From positions 248,001 to 312,000 of the forward strand of contig NZ_LYPC01000011.1 in NCBI RefSeq assembly GCF_001700435.1: a stretch of DNA of 64,000 nucleotides, written 5' to 3'. A program made the translations under genes and the position numbers. Every line of letters begins with the position of its first letter. Position 1 is the stretch's first letter. Below, piece after piece: positions 52,591 to 63,200 of this stretch. The notes beneath the pieces are model-generated. The model saw nothing but the letters and a program-made list of their open reading frames with translations. It had not been told where the DNA came from and did not search any database. The DNA is from Paenibacillus pectinilyticus (lineage in GTDB: Bacteria; Bacillota; Bacilli; Paenibacillales; NBRC-103111).

Positions 52591-53582
52591 GGTGTTGGGG
52601 TGCTCGCTTGATCGGATAGGTTGGACATATCCAGTATGTAAGTGCCCGTATACTGCTGAGCTGGCAGCGTGTTCTGATGAAAGTAGGCATCCAGCATGTG
52701 AACAGATTGGGCTCCGATCTCCTGCGGCTGCTGAACGACCGAGGCCCTGATTGTGCCTTGTGCGATGCCTTGTCTTGTCGCTTCAATGTCATCAAAACCG
52801 AACACGGCGATGCCCTCACGGTGTACAGCTTTCACCCCTTCCACGATGCCTGCAGCGTCTAGGGAGCTGAAGCCCACCATGGTCTGAATGGCGGGGTATT
52901 GCTTCAACATCGCTTCGGTATGCTTAGCGGCCTGAATGCGTGAAATATTCGATGAGCGGATATCTATGATCTCAAAAAGCGGTGCCTTTGCGAGTGCTGA
53001 CCGGAATCCCTCTAGGCGCTGCTGCTGATTCTCGGCAAGCTCACTCCCAATGATGACGCCGATTCGCCCCTTCTCACTCGCGGCTTCGAGGACGAGCTCC
53101 CCCATCCGTCTACCCGCTTCGCGGTTGTCGGTGCCCACATAGGTCAGCCTGCGGCTTGCCGGCTCATCCGCATCCAATGTGATCACCGGGATCCCCTGAT
53201 CGATCGCTTTGCTGATGAGGAGGTCATACTGGGCCTCCTTGATCCCTTGCACGAGGAGCGCATCTGGCTTAGTCGTGATCGACTTCTCAAGGAGATTCGT
53301 TTGTTCGGCCGGATTGATACGAATCGGACCCCAGTAGTCAATCTTCATCCCAAGGCGTGCGGCCGCTTCGCTAGCGCCCTTCTCCACCGTTCGCCAGAAC
53401 GGGTTGTCCAGCTCTTGGGCAATGAGGACGACGTGCTTATACGGCTTTTGCTGCACGCCGCTTTGCACCATTTGCTGGACGAGTTGATCAATCTTGAGCG
53501 TAGACGCAAGGAATTGGACCATCACACAGCAGATGATGAGAAATAAGCCGAGTAGACCTAGCGTCCAGCTTTTATTGCGCAT
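52587..53582 (-). CDS. Membrane-anchored sugar-binding sensor protein
   Basis: A 331-residue protein of the ribose-binding-protein (Peripla_BP_4) type. Residues 8-28 form an N-terminal helix without a lipobox (FLIICCVMVQ has no Gly/Ala/Ser before Cys), so it stays anchored in the membrane. The binding fold shows HVVLIAQELDNPFWRTVEKG, VQGIKEAQYDLLISKAIDQG, and VGTDNREAGRRMGELVLEA. ATG 53582 follows GGAGGTG. No transporter genes accompany it. The overlap with the kinase gene suggests it is the ligand-sensing part of a three-component system like XylFII-LytS-YesN. Confidence 0.88.
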   Translation of the reverse strand: MRNKSWTLGLLGLFLIICCVMVQFLASTLKIDQLVQQMVQSGVQQKPYKHVVLIAQELDNPFWRTVEKGASEAAARLGMKIDYWGPIRINPAEQTNLLEKSITTKPDALLVQGIKEAQYDLLISKAIDQGIPVITLDADEPASRRLTYVGTDNREAGRRMGELVLEAASEKGRIGVIIGSELAENQQQRLEGFRSALAKAPLFEIIDIRSSNISRIQAAKHTEAMLKQYPAIQTMVGFSSLDAAGIVEGVKAVHREGIAVFGFDDIEATRQGIAQGTIRASVVQQPQEIGAQSVHMLDAYFHQNTLPAQQYTGTYILDMSNLSDQASTPTP

Positions 53583-53714
53583 GGTGGCACCTCCACATCA
53601 GGATGTCTCGCCCAAGGCGGCGAATGTTTTCTGATAGTATGAGCCTGGGGGGAGGTGGGCATGCAGGTTTTGGTGTGTGGGGGTGAGCGAGTCTTCCGAA
53701 AACAACCTGATTAT

Positions 53715-53757
53715 TGAGAAAGACCGAGCAACGAGGTTCCCCCTCTACTCGGCCTTC
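53715..53757 (-). terminator. Terminator of the phosphatase gene
   Basis: On the minus strand AAGGCCGAG...CTCGGTCTTTCTC: a 7-bp stem with a long loop, followed by a modest T run. Confidence 0.65.
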
Positions 53758-53785
53758 TTATTAGGAAAAATATCTGTTTCATTTA

Positions 53786-55435
53786 TTAAAGGATAGAACG
53801 TGTGATGACAACAACCGCGGATCGCGGATCCTTCTTCCCAAAACGGTGCTGCCATTGACTCGATGGGGTAGCCGTTCCCGCTCCTGAAGCTCCAGGATGA
53901 TTAACTGCTACGAATACGGTAGCCTGATTATCAGTGAAGGAAAGCCCACCTAAAGCAGCTTCTATGGGCGCAGATGCGTATTGCTTCGTTTTCTCGGCGG
54001 CACCTTTAGGATGAATGAGATAAAGACCATTGTTCTTGAATTCCGACCACGCACCTGTATTCAACCGCTCAGGTGAAATATCTGAAGCAACCCAAAGATT
54101 ACCAACGTTGTCGAAAGTCACACTTCCTGGGCAGCTGAATCCGCTTTGGCGTCCTCCCGCAATAAACGTCTCAAATGCAAAGGTGTCGCCCAGGCCCTCT
54201 TTTAAGCGAATAATGTGACCATGAAGGTTACCTCTACTTTCGTTCTGTGTGCAGGCGATGAACACGCTTTGGTTAGTAGGATGCACAGTTAGTTCCGCTG
54301 GACGGTCACAAGGTGTCGCCCCTACAATCCATGCAGCTTCACTAGCAGATGCAAGAACATCGCTTAGGGTCTGGAATTGTCCTAGCAGCGTTTCCTTGGA
54401 TTTAAACATTTTTTCAGGAACCTGATAGGTAAGACTTTTGAGTTGTTTACGGACATTATCGATAGACAGCTCGATCCAACGACCCTGAATTAAGTCAGCG
54501 GCATAAAGGGATCCTTCGCTCAACAGATTCGAATTGGCCTTCCCATCTGCTTCTGTCCACTTACTTGCGCTCACAAATTTATAAAGGAAGCCATCAGGCG
54601 AATCTTCGCCCATGTAGACAACAACGCGGTCGTCAGCACGTATTGTCATGGCTGAGCTTCCATGATGAAAACGCCCAAGCGCAGTATGTTTGACAGGCTT
54701 GTTAGCTTTATCGAAAGGATCAACTTCGACCATCCATCCGTAGTGGGCAAGCGATAGTCCTGCATCGCGGCATGTGGATTCAAAACGATTTTCACCTGTA
54801 AGCTGGGTATTCCATAACGTTTTTCCGCCACCGCGGTTTGCTAACGTCCCTTGGACAAGGGTCGCTCCGTCAACTGCTTTGGCACCTCTGACAGGCCCAG
54901 TAAGCTCGATAGGTGACAATCCGGAGACACGTCGGGCAATGGTGGAATCGGAAACGAGCTTCCATTGACCGAAAGTATCCTTTTTCACATGTAAAATAGA
55001 ACCGCCTTGTTCGTAAAGTAACTGCTTTTGTTGTTCCCAGGCCACAGCCTTTGAGCGGTCCAACATCCAAGCATATTGAGCAGATTCGTGATCAACCCAT
55101 AGTAAGCCTTCCGAACTAGATCCAGGGTATGAGAAGAAAGACGTATAACTGCTGTTAAAACCTAATGTATCCCCTGCTTTATTAATACTATCGCCATAGG
55201 CTGCTATAACTTGATACGTGAATCCGTTCGCCAGAAGTAATTGATCTGCATCCGCTGCTGTATGTAGGGTAGGATTAAATGTTTCTGGTAATTGGTCATA
55301 CGCATTAACTTCGGAGGCAGCGTTTGCCTTGGTGCTAAAGGCATTTAGACCGGAATACGCAGCTGCTAATGATGCCGCACCCGTTCCCAGATATTTCAAA
55401 AAATGTCGACGAGATAGCTTTTTCTCTGATTCCAT
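53786..55435 (-). CDS. PhoX-family (DUF839) phosphatase, Tat-exported
   Basis: 549 residues. The N-terminus carries a twin-arginine signal (SRRHFLKYLG at 8-17), then a hydrophobic core and AxA near residue 40. The body is the DUF839/PhoX beta-propeller: EGLLWVDHESAQ, TCRDAGLSLAHYGWMVEVDP, HTALGRFHHGSSA, VVVYMGEDSPDGFLYKFV, and CDRPAELTVHP. PhoX enzymes bind Ca and Fe and hydrolyse phosphomonoesters outside the cell. ATG 55435 follows GGAGG; earlier ATG 55483 is less likely. It is divergent from the tail-collar operon. Confidence 0.9.
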   Translation of the reverse strand: MESEKKLSRRHFLKYLGTGAASLAAAYSGLNAFSTKANAASEVNAYDQLPETFNPTLHTAADADQLLLANGFTYQVIAAYGDSINKAGDTLGFNSSYTSFFSYPGSSSEGLLWVDHESAQYAWMLDRSKAVAWEQQKQLLYEQGGSILHVKKDTFGQWKLVSDSTIARRVSGLSPIELTGPVRGAKAVDGATLVQGTLANRGGGKTLWNTQLTGENRFESTCRDAGLSLAHYGWMVEVDPFDKANKPVKHTALGRFHHGSSAMTIRADDRVVVYMGEDSPDGFLYKFVSASKWTEADGKANSNLLSEGSLYAADLIQGRWIELSIDNVRKQLKSLTYQVPEKMFKSKETLLGQFQTLSDVLASASEAAWIVGATPCDRPAELTVHPTNQSVFIACTQNESRGNLHGHIIRLKEGLGDTFAFETFIAGGRQSGFSCPGSVTFDNVGNLWVASDISPERLNTGAWSEFKNNGLYLIHPKGAAEKTKQYASAPIEAALGGLSFTDNQATVFVAVNHPGASGAGTATPSSQWQHRFGKKDPRSAVVVITRSIL

Positions 55436-55664
55436 TTCGTGTTTCCTCCGACTTTGTGGCATCTTGTAATAAACATACCACAAAATCTATAAATTTGAAT
55501 GATTAATAGTGAAATATTTGCTAGAATAAGAGTATCTCAGAATAAAATAATTCGACAAATTTCTTCAAACTTCGCAGGGATGAACTTAACTCAAGATCGT
55601 CCCTCGTTTGCGTGTTGTTCAAAAAGAAGTCATACATACAATTAACTTGTTGGAGGGGAAAAGA

Positions 55665-56690
55665 ATGGGTCAGCCTTTAGTAGGCGAGGTTCGCATGTTC
55701 GCAGGTAATTTTGCTCCTGCAGGATGGTTTTTTTGTGATGGACAGGTGTTGCCGATTAGTGAATATGAAACGTTATTTCAATTAATAGGTACGACTTATG
55801 GCGGGGATGGTCAAAGTACATTCGCTTTGCCGGATTTACGAAGTCGGGTTCCGTTGCATCAAGGAACACTTCAAGGGAACAGTTTTTTTGTGGGACAAAC
55901 GGGTGGAGTAGAAGAAGTTACTCTGACCGTTCAGCAAATCCCGCAGCATAGCCATACGGCTCAAGTATCTTCCAAGTTCGGCAGTACCAACAGCCCTAAA
56001 GACACCGTGGTTGCCAGATCAACCCTGAATCAATTCACGGACAGTGTTGGGGCAAAAGCAACTCCAATGGGAAATGCCAGCACCGTCGGATCCTCTGGAG
56101 GAAGCCAGCCACATACCAACTTGCAGCCGTATTTAAGTATTAACTATATCATTAGTTTATTTGGGATCTTTCCTAGTCAAGGTGGGAACTCAGACGGAAG
56201 TGATCCTTTCTTATCTGAGATCCGCTGGGTGGCTTTTAACTTCCCTCCTAGTGGAACTGCCCTATGCAACGGTCAACTATTACCTATAAATCAAAATCAA
56301 GCATTGTTTTCGTTGTTGGGTACGACCTATGGTGGAGACGGTAGAGTCAATTTCGCCCTTCCAGATCTGAGAGGCAGGATACCGATTCACGTTGGAAACG
56401 GCCATACCTTGGGGGAGACAGGCGGAGAACAAACTCACACGTTAAGCTCACAGGAAATGGCAGGTCATAGTCATTCCGTTACCGCTAGTAACAATCCAGC
56501 AACCGTTAAAACTACACAGAACAATATCTTCGGTGTCACCTCAACAAGTTCGTACGCTTATATAGCAGATGGCGTGTCTGATACCGTGACAACGGCTGTC
56601 GGTGGTAGTCAGGCGCATCTTAATATGCAACCCTACTTGAGCTTAACAGCTACTATCGCTCTGCAAGGTGTTTTCCCAAGTCAAACTTAA
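55665..56690 (+). CDS. Protein with two phage tail-collar domains
   Basis: 341 residues made of two tandem tail-collar domains (microcystin-dependent protein/MdpB type). Each begins GEVRMFAGNFAPAGWFFCDG or EIRWVAFNFPPSGTALCNGQ, continues LFQLIGTTYGGDGQSTFALPD or LFSLLGTTYGGDGRVNFALP, then DLRG/DLRS, and ends with H..LQPYL. ATG 55665 has GGAGGGG at 6 nt; the longer frame to 55608 lacks one. There are no other phage genes in the window. The family occurs in many free-living bacteria outside phages, with unclear function. Confidence 0.9.
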   Translation: MGQPLVGEVRMFAGNFAPAGWFFCDGQVLPISEYETLFQLIGTTYGGDGQSTFALPDLRSRVPLHQGTLQGNSFFVGQTGGVEEVTLTVQQIPQHSHTAQVSSKFGSTNSPKDTVVARSTLNQFTDSVGAKATPMGNASTVGSSGGSQPHTNLQPYLSINYIISLFGIFPSQGGNSDGSDPFLSEIRWVAFNFPPSGTALCNGQLLPINQNQALFSLLGTTYGGDGRVNFALPDLRGRIPIHVGNGHTLGETGGEQTHTLSSQEMAGHSHSVTASNNPATVKTTQNNIFGVTSTSSYAYIADGVSDTVTTAVGGSQAHLNMQPYLSLTATIALQGVFPSQT

Positions 56691-56705
56691 GGAGTGTAAC
56701 AATCG

Positions 56706-57236
56706 ATGTCCTCAACACCATTCGTTGGAGAAATTTGCATTTTCCCGTTTAACTTCGTACCTAAAGGTTGGGCTGCTTGTAATGGGCAGCTTCTCCCTCT
56801 TTCTCAAAATACTGCGCTGTTCTCATTGCTAGGGACTACCTATGGTGGAGATGGAAGAACTACTTTCGCCCTTCCGAACCTGCAAGGTATGGTTCCCATG
56901 CAAGCTGGTCAAGGCCCCGGATTATCTCTTTACGATCTTGGCCAAACCAGCGGTACAGATACTGTTACCCTACTGCCATCCGAAATTCCTGCACATTCAC
57001 ACACTCTGCAATATGGAACTGGCGGAGGAACACAGGAATCTCCATCAGGGCAAATTTGGAAGGATACCGCCGGGCGTCGTAGCGGATTGGCTTATACAAC
57101 CCCTGGTAATCCCGTCCAGATGTCGGGCAACTCGTTGATTCCAGTAGGCGGCAATCAACCTCATAATAATATGCAGCCTTATTTGACTCTTAATTTTTGC
57201 ATTGCTTTACAAGGTATATACCCTCCACGTACATAG
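56706..57236 (+). CDS. Single phage tail-collar-domain protein
   Basis: 176 residues with one tail-collar domain: GEICIFPFNFVPKGWAACNG, ALFSLLGTTYGGDGRTTFAL, LPSEIPAHSHTLQYG, NNMQPYLTLNFCIALQG. It lies 15 bp after the two-domain protein, with AAGGAG 10 nt before ATG 56706, and 49 bp before the giant surface protein gene. No signal peptide is visible in either collar protein. Co-transcription with a surface protein suggests a cell-surface or appendage role; this is inference. Confidence 0.88.
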   Translation: MSSTPFVGEICIFPFNFVPKGWAACNGQLLPLSQNTALFSLLGTTYGGDGRTTFALPNLQGMVPMQAGQGPGLSLYDLGQTSGTDTVTLLPSEIPAHSHTLQYGTGGGTQESPSGQIWKDTAGRRSGLAYTTPGNPVQMSGNSLIPVGGNQPHNNMQPYLTLNFCIALQGIYPPRT

Positions 57237-57285
57237 TGACAGGGAACAACGCCTAGGTGGTTTAGTCGGAGAGGAGTCTGGGGAA

Positions 57286-60200
57286 TTGATTGATTGGCGG
57301 GAAAGTTCTAGATATTCTTTTAGGAATAGTAAGTGCGTTAGAATTGTCATAATAGGACTATTCTTGCTCATTGGCGCATGCTTGGGGCTTGCTACTTCAG
57401 CACATGCAGCGACTTTCACAGTAAATACAACTGTAGATTCGGTAGATAGTTCTCCCGGTAATGGGATTTGTGCAGATAGTAATGGTCAATGCTCCGTTCG
57501 TGCAGCATTAATGGAAGCAAATGCACTGGCGGGAGCAGACCTCATAAGTATTCCTCCTAATACATATACGCTGACTTTAGGACAACTGGAGATTAGGGAT
57601 CAGGTAACTTTAACAGGAAGTTCAGGTAATCCAGTAAATACGATCATTCAAGCGGCTGCAAGCCGCAATGTGGCTGCTAATCGTGTACTTGAGATTAACC
57701 CGGCGCTAGACGCGACTGGATTCGATGTGACGATACAGGGACTAACCATTCGTAACGGTAAATCACCTGATACTAACGGATTCGGCGGCGGTGGAATCGG
57801 CGGCGATGTCGGAAATAAGACACTGCAGATCAGTAATTCCAATATTGAGAATAATATTGCTTCAGGAGAAGGGTTCGGCGGCGGACTTTATATCTCAGGG
57901 TCAGCAACCGGAAAGGTTAAAATGACGGATGTTGCTATTCGTAGTAACGCAGCAGGAGAATCTACCTCTCCTAGCTACAGCTCCCGAGGTGGCGGTGTTT
58001 ACTTCGAAGGTGACATGAGCCTCGATTTATCCAATCTTACGGTAGATAGCAACGAATCATATGGACTTGGTGGGGGGGTAGCAATCGTATCCGCATCTCC
58101 TTCTTTACGGACTATTACATTAAATTCCAGTACGATAACTGGAAATAAAGCCTATAGTAAGGCTGGCGGCGTCGAAGGGCGCGCTGGCGGACTTTACCTT
58201 GGTTCACCAGCAGTTATTACGAGTACATCTCTGACTAACAACACTGCTCAAGGTGACGGAGGGGGATTGGTATTAGACTTTTTTGCCGGTTCCGTGTCTT
58301 TAACAGACGTAACTGTGACACTTAACACCGCTGCTGCACATGGAGGCGGGATGTTCATTAATGCAAATAAGGCGCCAATCCTATCGAATACTTCGATTAT
58401 TTCAAATACTTTAATTCCCTCTAACACGGTAAACAACATAGCCGTTAATCTGGAAGGAACAGATATGCAGGTTACACTAGCACCTGCGGCTGGCCCGAGC
58501 GGTACATTTTCGCAAGGAAAAACTGGTGCACACTATACAGTGACGGTTCGGAATAGCGGTAACGTCCCTTCAAATGGGCTGGTTACTTCGCAGGTTACCT
58601 TACCAACTGGACTAACAGCAACCAATTTAACTGGAACCGGATGGGCTTGTACAGTTGGAACACTTACCTGTTCGCGTTCAGACGCTTTAGCTGGAGGTAC
58701 TAGTTACCCTGCCATTGATGTGACAGTTACCGTGGCCGCAAATGCACCACATACAGTGACAAGCTCTGCTCAAGTATCTGGCGGTGATGAACTCGATGTA
58801 AATAACAATACGAGTTATCATACAACGACCGTGTTAAGTCAAGACGCAACATTAAGTGGACTTAGCTCAGCCAATGCAACGTTAAATGAGACATTTGCTT
58901 CAGGAACAACTGCTTATACAGCAAATGTTTTATATGCGGTCAGCTCCATTACGGTCACACCAACTGTCAATGAATCGCACGCGACTGTTAAAGTGAACAA
59001 TCTAACAGTTAGCAGTGGTCAACCGAGCAGCGCGATAAGCCTAGCTGTAGGCAATACAAATATAACCAACGTGGTAGTGACCGCAGAAGATGGTATCACT
59101 ACTAAGACATATCAAATAACGGTAACTCGTGCACCAAAATCTACGAATGCCTCCTTGAGTGACATTAAAATAGGTGCGACGAGTGTGACAGGATTTGCAC
59201 CAGGTACATTAAGCTATACGATCAATGTGCCAAACACAACAACTTCTGTCGTGGTAACAGGAACGAAGGTAGATCCCGCGGCCACGGTTATTGTGACTGG
59301 TGGAAGTAATCTAGCCGTAGGTACGAACACAGTCACGGTCAAATCGACTGCTGAGGATGGAACGACGGTAATTACTTACACCTTGAATATCGTCAGAGCC
59401 CCTAGCAGTAATGCTGGCTTAAGCGACATCAAAGTGGACGGAACTAGTGTAGCAGGTTTTGCGTCTGGTACATTTGGATATACGATAAACGTTCCGAATT
59501 CCAAGACATCTGTCGTGGTAACCGCGACAAAAGCGGATTCGTCGGCCAATGTCGTCGTGACTGGTGGCAGTAATTTGACTGTGGGGAATAACACGGTCAC
59601 GGTCGTTGTGACTGCTGAGGATGGAACAACAGTTCTTACTTACACCGTTACCGTCGTTCGAGCAGCAAGTAGCAATGCTACTTTAAGCGACCTCAAAGTA
59701 GATGGTGCGACAGTACCAGGTTTTGTGTCTGGTACGTTAGGCTACACGTTACATGTTCCAAATTCGAAGACTTCTGTCGTGGTGACAGCGACACAAGCTG
59801 ATTCGACGGCCAGTGTCGTGGTAACTGGTGGCAGTAATCTTACCGTAGGGAATAACTCGGCTACAGTCGTTGTTACTGCTGAGAACGGAACAACAGTACT
59901 CACTTACACCGTTACCGTAGTCAGAGCGGCGAGCAGTAATGCTAGTTTGAGCGACCTCAAAGTAGATGGTACGACAGTAACAGGTTTTGCGTCTGGTACG
60001 TTAGGCTACACCGTGAATGTTCCGAATGCGACCACTTCGGTTGTAGTAGCAGGGGCGAAAGCAGATGCTACAGCTAGTGTCGTTGTAACGGGCGGTAGTG
60101 CCCTAACCGTAGGGAATAACACAGTGACTGTCGCGGTAACCGCCCAAGACGGTACAACGGTAGTTACCTACACAGTGACTATTATCAGAGCCAAGAGCAG

Positions 60201-63200
60201 TAACGCAAACTTAGATGACCTTAAGGTGGATAGTACGAGTGTCGCTGGCTTCGCGACTAGTACATTAAACTATACCGTGAATGTTCCAAATGCGACGACT
60301 TCGGTTGTAGTAACAGGGGCGAAAGCGGATGCTACAGCTAGTGTCGTTGTAACGGGCGGCAGTACCCTAACTGTAGGGAATAACACAGTGTCGGTCGCGG
60401 TAACCGCCCAGGACGGTACAACGGTAGTTACCTACACAGTGACTATTATCAGAGCCAAGAGCAGTAACGCAAACTTAACTGACCTTAAGGTGGATAGTAC
60501 GAGTGTCGCTGGCTTCGCGACTAGTACATTAAACTATACCGTGAATGTTCCGAATGCGACGACTTCGGTTGTGGTAACAGGGGTGAAAGCGGATGCTACG
60601 GCTAGTGTCGTCGTCACGGGAGGCAGTACCCTAACCGTAGGGAATAACACTGTGACGGTTGTTGTAACCGCTCAGGACGGTACAACGGTAGTTACCTACA
60701 CAGTGACTATTATTAGAGCGAAGAGCAGTAACGCAAACTTAACTGACCTTAAAGTCGATGGTACGAGTGTTGCTGGCTTCACGGCTGGTACATTAGGCTA
60801 TACCGTGAATGTTCCGAATACGACGACTTCGGTTGTGGTAACAGGGGTGAAGGCGGATGCTACAGCTAGTGTCGTCGTAACGGGTGGCAGTACACTAACG
60901 GTAGGGAATAATACAGTGACGGTTGTTGTAACCGCTCAGGACGCTACAACGGTGGTTACCTACACCGTCACCGTCATCAAAGCGAAGAGCAGTAACGCAA
61001 ACTTAACTGATCTTAAAGTCGATGGTACGAATGTTGCTGGCTTCACGGCTGGTACATTAGGCTATACCGTGAATGTGCCGAATACGACGACCTCAGTTGT
61101 CGTAACAGGAACGAAGGCGGATGCTACGGCATATGTCGTTGTGACTGGTGGCAGTAATCTAACTGTGGGGAATAACACGGTCACGGTCGTTGTTACTGCT
61201 GAGGACGGATCAACAGTACTTACTTACACCGTTACCGTCGTTAGAGCAGCAAGTAGCAATGCTACGTTAAGCGACCTCAAAGTAGATGGTACGGCAATAT
61301 CAGGTTTTGCACCTGGTGATTTAAGCTATACCGTGGATGTGCCGAATACGACCACTTCGGTCGTGGTGACAGGAATTAAAGCGGATACGACAGCCAATGT
61401 TGTCGTAACAGGTGGCAGTAATCTTACCGTGGGGAATAACACAGTCACGGTCGTTGTTACTGCTGAGGACGGAACGACGGTACTTACTTATACCGTAACT
61501 GTCGTTAGAGCGGCGAGCAGTGATGCAAGCTTAAGTGACCTCAAAGTGGACGGAACGAGCGTACCTGGCTTCGCGGCTAATAAATTAAGCTATACAGTGG
61601 ATGTGCCAAATACGACCACTTCGATCGTAGTGACAGGAATTAAAGCCGATTCGACAGCCAATGTTGTCGTAACTGGTGGCAGTAATTTGACTGTTGGGAA
61701 TAACACGGTCACGGTCGTTGTTACTGCTGAGGATGGATCAACGGTACTTACTTACACCGTCACTGTAGTTAGAGCAGCAAGTAGCAATGCGACCTTAAGC
61801 GACCTCAAAGTCGACGGGACAAGCGTACAAGGCTTTGCACCTGCTACGTTAGGCTACACGGTCGATGTACCGAATGCCACAACATCCGTCGCTGTCACAG
61901 GGACGAAAGCGGATTCGACAGCCAATGTCGTCATAACGGGTGGCAATAATCTTACCGTAGGGAATAACACCGTCACGGTCGTTGTTACTGCCGAGGACGG
62001 ATTAACGGTACTTACTTACACTGTAACCATAAACAGAGCGAAGAGCAGTAACGCAAACTTAAGTGATCTTAAAGTCGGTGGTACGACTGTCACAGACTTT
62101 GTATACAGTCAGCATAATTATACGGTCAGTGTTCCCAAAGCAACGACATCAGTCGTGATAACAGGAATACAAGCTCATTCCAACGCTACGGTAACCGTGA
62201 CTGGTGGCGACAATCTAAATTACGGTAATAATACCGTTACAGTTAAGGTTACAGCCGAAGATGGGACAACTGTAGGCATCTACACGGTAACCGTGGAACG
62301 CCAAAGCTTGTCTACAAATGCTAATTTAAGCGGCCTGAAGGTAAACGGTACTACCGTAACAGATTTCGTATATGACAATTTAAACTACACAGTAAATGTT
62401 CCGAATGAAACGACATCCGTCCTAGTAATAGGGACACCGGAAGATTCAACAGCAAGTGTAAATGTAGTTGGCGGTCACAGTCTGATCGTGGGTACTAACC
62501 CAGTCATCGTCACAGTAACTGCTGAGAATACATCAGAGCAGAAAACTTATACAGTGAATGTTGTACGAGCTAGTAGCAGCAATAGCAGCTTAAGCGGCCT
62601 CTTATTAGATGGCAGAAGCGTAGAAGGCTTTACATCGGGCACCTTCCACTATGATGTAAATGTAACAAATGCCGTGTATAGTGTGACCGTTACTGGAATT
62701 GTCTATGACCCAGCATCGTCTCTTACTATTAACAATGTCAGCATACTGAGCGGTGATCCTGCGACAATTGTGCTACAAGATGGAGTTAATTCCGTTGATA
62801 TTACGGTTACAGCCCAAAATCTTGAGAAAACCCAGTATTCGCTCCTTATTTCACGCAATGGGAATGCAGAGCTTACTGGGCTAACTGCAAGTGGTGTAAC
62901 GCTATCACCACCGTTTAATTTAGGGTCATTGACTTATGCCGGAACTGTTCCTTACGGTGTCAGCACTACATCAGTGACTGCCTCGGTGTATGATTCTAAT
63001 GCCACTATTACCATAAACCGCGTGGCCCTAATCTCAGACGTACCGAGCTCACCAATTAATTTGGTTGTGGGTGTGAATACCATACTAGTTGTCGTTTCTC
63101 CTACTTATGGTGATCCACAAACGTATACCATTAAGGTGACCCGTCAAGCGCAAGAACAACCCAACACACCATCGACTCCATCAATTCCATCTTCCCCTCA

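Noticed and set aside
55665..57236. Prophage remnant suggested by tail-collar domains
   Set aside because: No integrase, capsid, tail, lysis or regulatory phage genes and no att-like repeats are visible; the collar proteins are of the MdpB type common in chromosomes.
59137..62304. CRISPR-like array because of regular spacing
   Set aside because: The 264-bp units are in-frame protein-coding repeats without short conserved repeats and variable spacers.
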